A stretch of DNA of 16,381 nt from CAZEFK01 sp964511405 (GTDB taxonomy: Bacteria > Pseudomonadota > Alphaproteobacteria > Elsterales > Elsteraceae): assembly GCA_964511405.1 (NCBI GenBank), contig CAZEFK010000168.1:1-16381 (forward strand). Direction: 5' to 3'. Position numbers and translations under genes: made by a program. The notes below the pieces were generated by a model that saw nothing but the letters and a program-made list of their open reading frames with translations, searched no databases and was not told the DNA's origin. Below, piece after piece: positions 15,807 through 16,381 of this stretch (positions within the stretch are counted from its first letter, which is position 1; each line of letters begins with the position of its first letter).

Positions 15807-16381
15807 CCGAAGGTCCCGCCAGCGCGTCGGCGGTCCCCGGGTCGGGGACCCCCGCCGACCCCCACCGCGGCCTCCAGGCGGGGTGGCGCCTCGAGCCGCC
15901 ACGCCTGATAACCAGCCTGGCCCGGATGCTGCGCGACGTGACCCTGGCCGAGGAACTGACCCAGGATGCGCTAGTGGCGGCATTGGAGCACTGGCCGGCG
16001 ACCGGCGTTCCCGCGCGTCCGGGCGCTTGGCTGATGGCGGCAGCGCGGCGGCGCGCGCTGGACCAGCTCCGGCGGGGCCGGATGCTGGCGCGCAGCCATG
16101 CGCTGATCGCGCATGAGCAGGCCGAGGCCGAGCGCGCCATGCCCGACCTGGATGCCGCCCTGGACGACGACATCGGCGACGAGATGCTGCGGCTGGTCTT
16201 CACCGCCTGCCACCCGCTGCTGTCGCGCGAGGCGCGGGCCGCCCTGGCGCTGCGCATGGTTTGCGGCCTGACCACGGCCGAGATCGCGCGCGCCTTCCTG
16301 GTGTCCGAGGCGACGGTCGCGCAGCGCATCGTGCGCGCCAAGCGCACGCTGTCGGTGTCAGGCCTGACCTACGAGACCCCG
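15803..16381 (+). CDS. RNA polymerase sigma factor, ECF42 type (3' end outside window)
   Basis: The open frame from GTG 15803 to the window edge gives 193 residues of an ECF sigma factor. Region 2 reads RLITSLARMLRDVTLAEELTQDALVAALEHWPATGVPARPGAWLMAAARRRALDQLR (residues 35-91 or so). Region 4 reads LRLVFTACHPLLSREARAALALR, followed by the helix-turn-helix GLTTAEIARAFLVSEATVAQRIVRAKRTL. The CHP and AQRIVRAK blocks are characteristic of the ECF42/SigJ-like group, which normally continues with a long C-terminal TPR-type extension; that part is cut off here. No other ATG or GTG occurs in frame before region 2, and the start overlaps the YCII stop, so GTG 15803 is the only credible start. It has no clear ribosome site and carries an unusual ~25-residue Pro/Gly/Ala/Ser leader. 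Confidence 0.92.
   Translation, partial: MTEGPASASAVPGSGTPADPHRGLQAGWRLEPPRLITSLARMLRDVTLAEELTQDALVAALEHWPATGVPARPGAWLMAAARRRALDQLRRGRMLARSHALIAHEQAEAERAMPDLDAALDDDIGDEMLRLVFTACHPLLSREARAALALRMVCGLTTAEIARAFLVSEATVAQRIVRAKRTLSVSGLTYETP
15827..15858 (+). other. Strong inverted repeat inside the sigma-factor leader codons
   Basis: TCGGCGG (15827-15833) pairs with CCGCCGA (15852-15858) and TCCCCG (15834-15839) with CGGGGA (15843-15848), leaving a GGT loop and a three-C bulge. This 13-bp hairpin starts 24 bases after the GTG start and lies in the low-complexity leader of the sigma factor. It has no U-tract, so it is not a normal terminator; it could modulate translation of the sigma factor or be a by-product of GC-rich repeats. 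Confidence 0.4.

Overview
This is a high-GC (roughly 70% by eye), densely coding bacterial window with strong Shine-Dalgarno sites and many stop/start overlaps. The gene families (peptide ABC uptake, hydantoinase A/B, opine dehydrogenase, FCD-type GntR regulators, MHS transporter, ACMSD-like amidohydrolase, ECF42 sigma factor) suit a metabolically versatile soil or rhizosphere proteobacterium. An alphaproteobacterium of the Rhodospirillales type is my best guess; a betaproteobacterium cannot be excluded. I see no RNA gene, CRISPR array, insertion sequence or prophage, and base composition gives no obvious sign of recent transfer.

Region 1 (1-6762, + strand) is the 3' part of a catabolic operon. 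It holds the end of an oligopeptide-type ABC ATPase, its family 5 substrate-binding protein, the A and B subunits of an ATP-dependent hydantoinase/oxoprolinase, and an octopine/nopaline dehydrogenase-family enzyme. Gaps are 16-17 nt or the genes overlap. A coherent reading is uptake of a peptide- or opine-like compound, ATP-driven opening of a lactam or imide ring, and NAD(P)-dependent cleavage or oxidation. The substrate is unknown.

Region 2 (6767-14490, - strand) reads, in transcription order: ACMSD-like metal-dependent decarboxylase, type I extradiol (VOC) dioxygenase, fumarylacetoacetate hydrolase-family enzyme, MhpA-like FAD hydroxylase, MHS-family transporter, FCD GntR regulator, and a Tat-exported ABC substrate-binding protein. 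The first four genes overlap end to end and the fifth follows after 25 nt. Together they look like a compact aromatic-acid meta-cleavage pathway of hydroxylation, ring opening, decarboxylation and C-C hydrolysis. The substrate-binding protein has no permease nearby.

Region 3 (14491-15313) is a divergent control region followed by a second FCD GntR gene on the + strand. The intergenic DNA holds two identical 8-bp AT cores 33 bp apart, one inside a perfect 14-bp palindrome, next to a good sigma70-like promoter for the catabolic operon. A related AT-rich site precedes the other GntR gene.

Region 4 (15314-16381, + strand) is a YCII/DGPF-domain gene overlapping the start of an ECF42-type sigma factor that runs off the window. 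It is preceded by a TGTCGA-17-CGTC element that fits the promoter pattern I recall for ECF42, suggesting autoregulation. No stretch over 300 bases lacks a gene; the longest gaps are 136, 118 and 98 nt.
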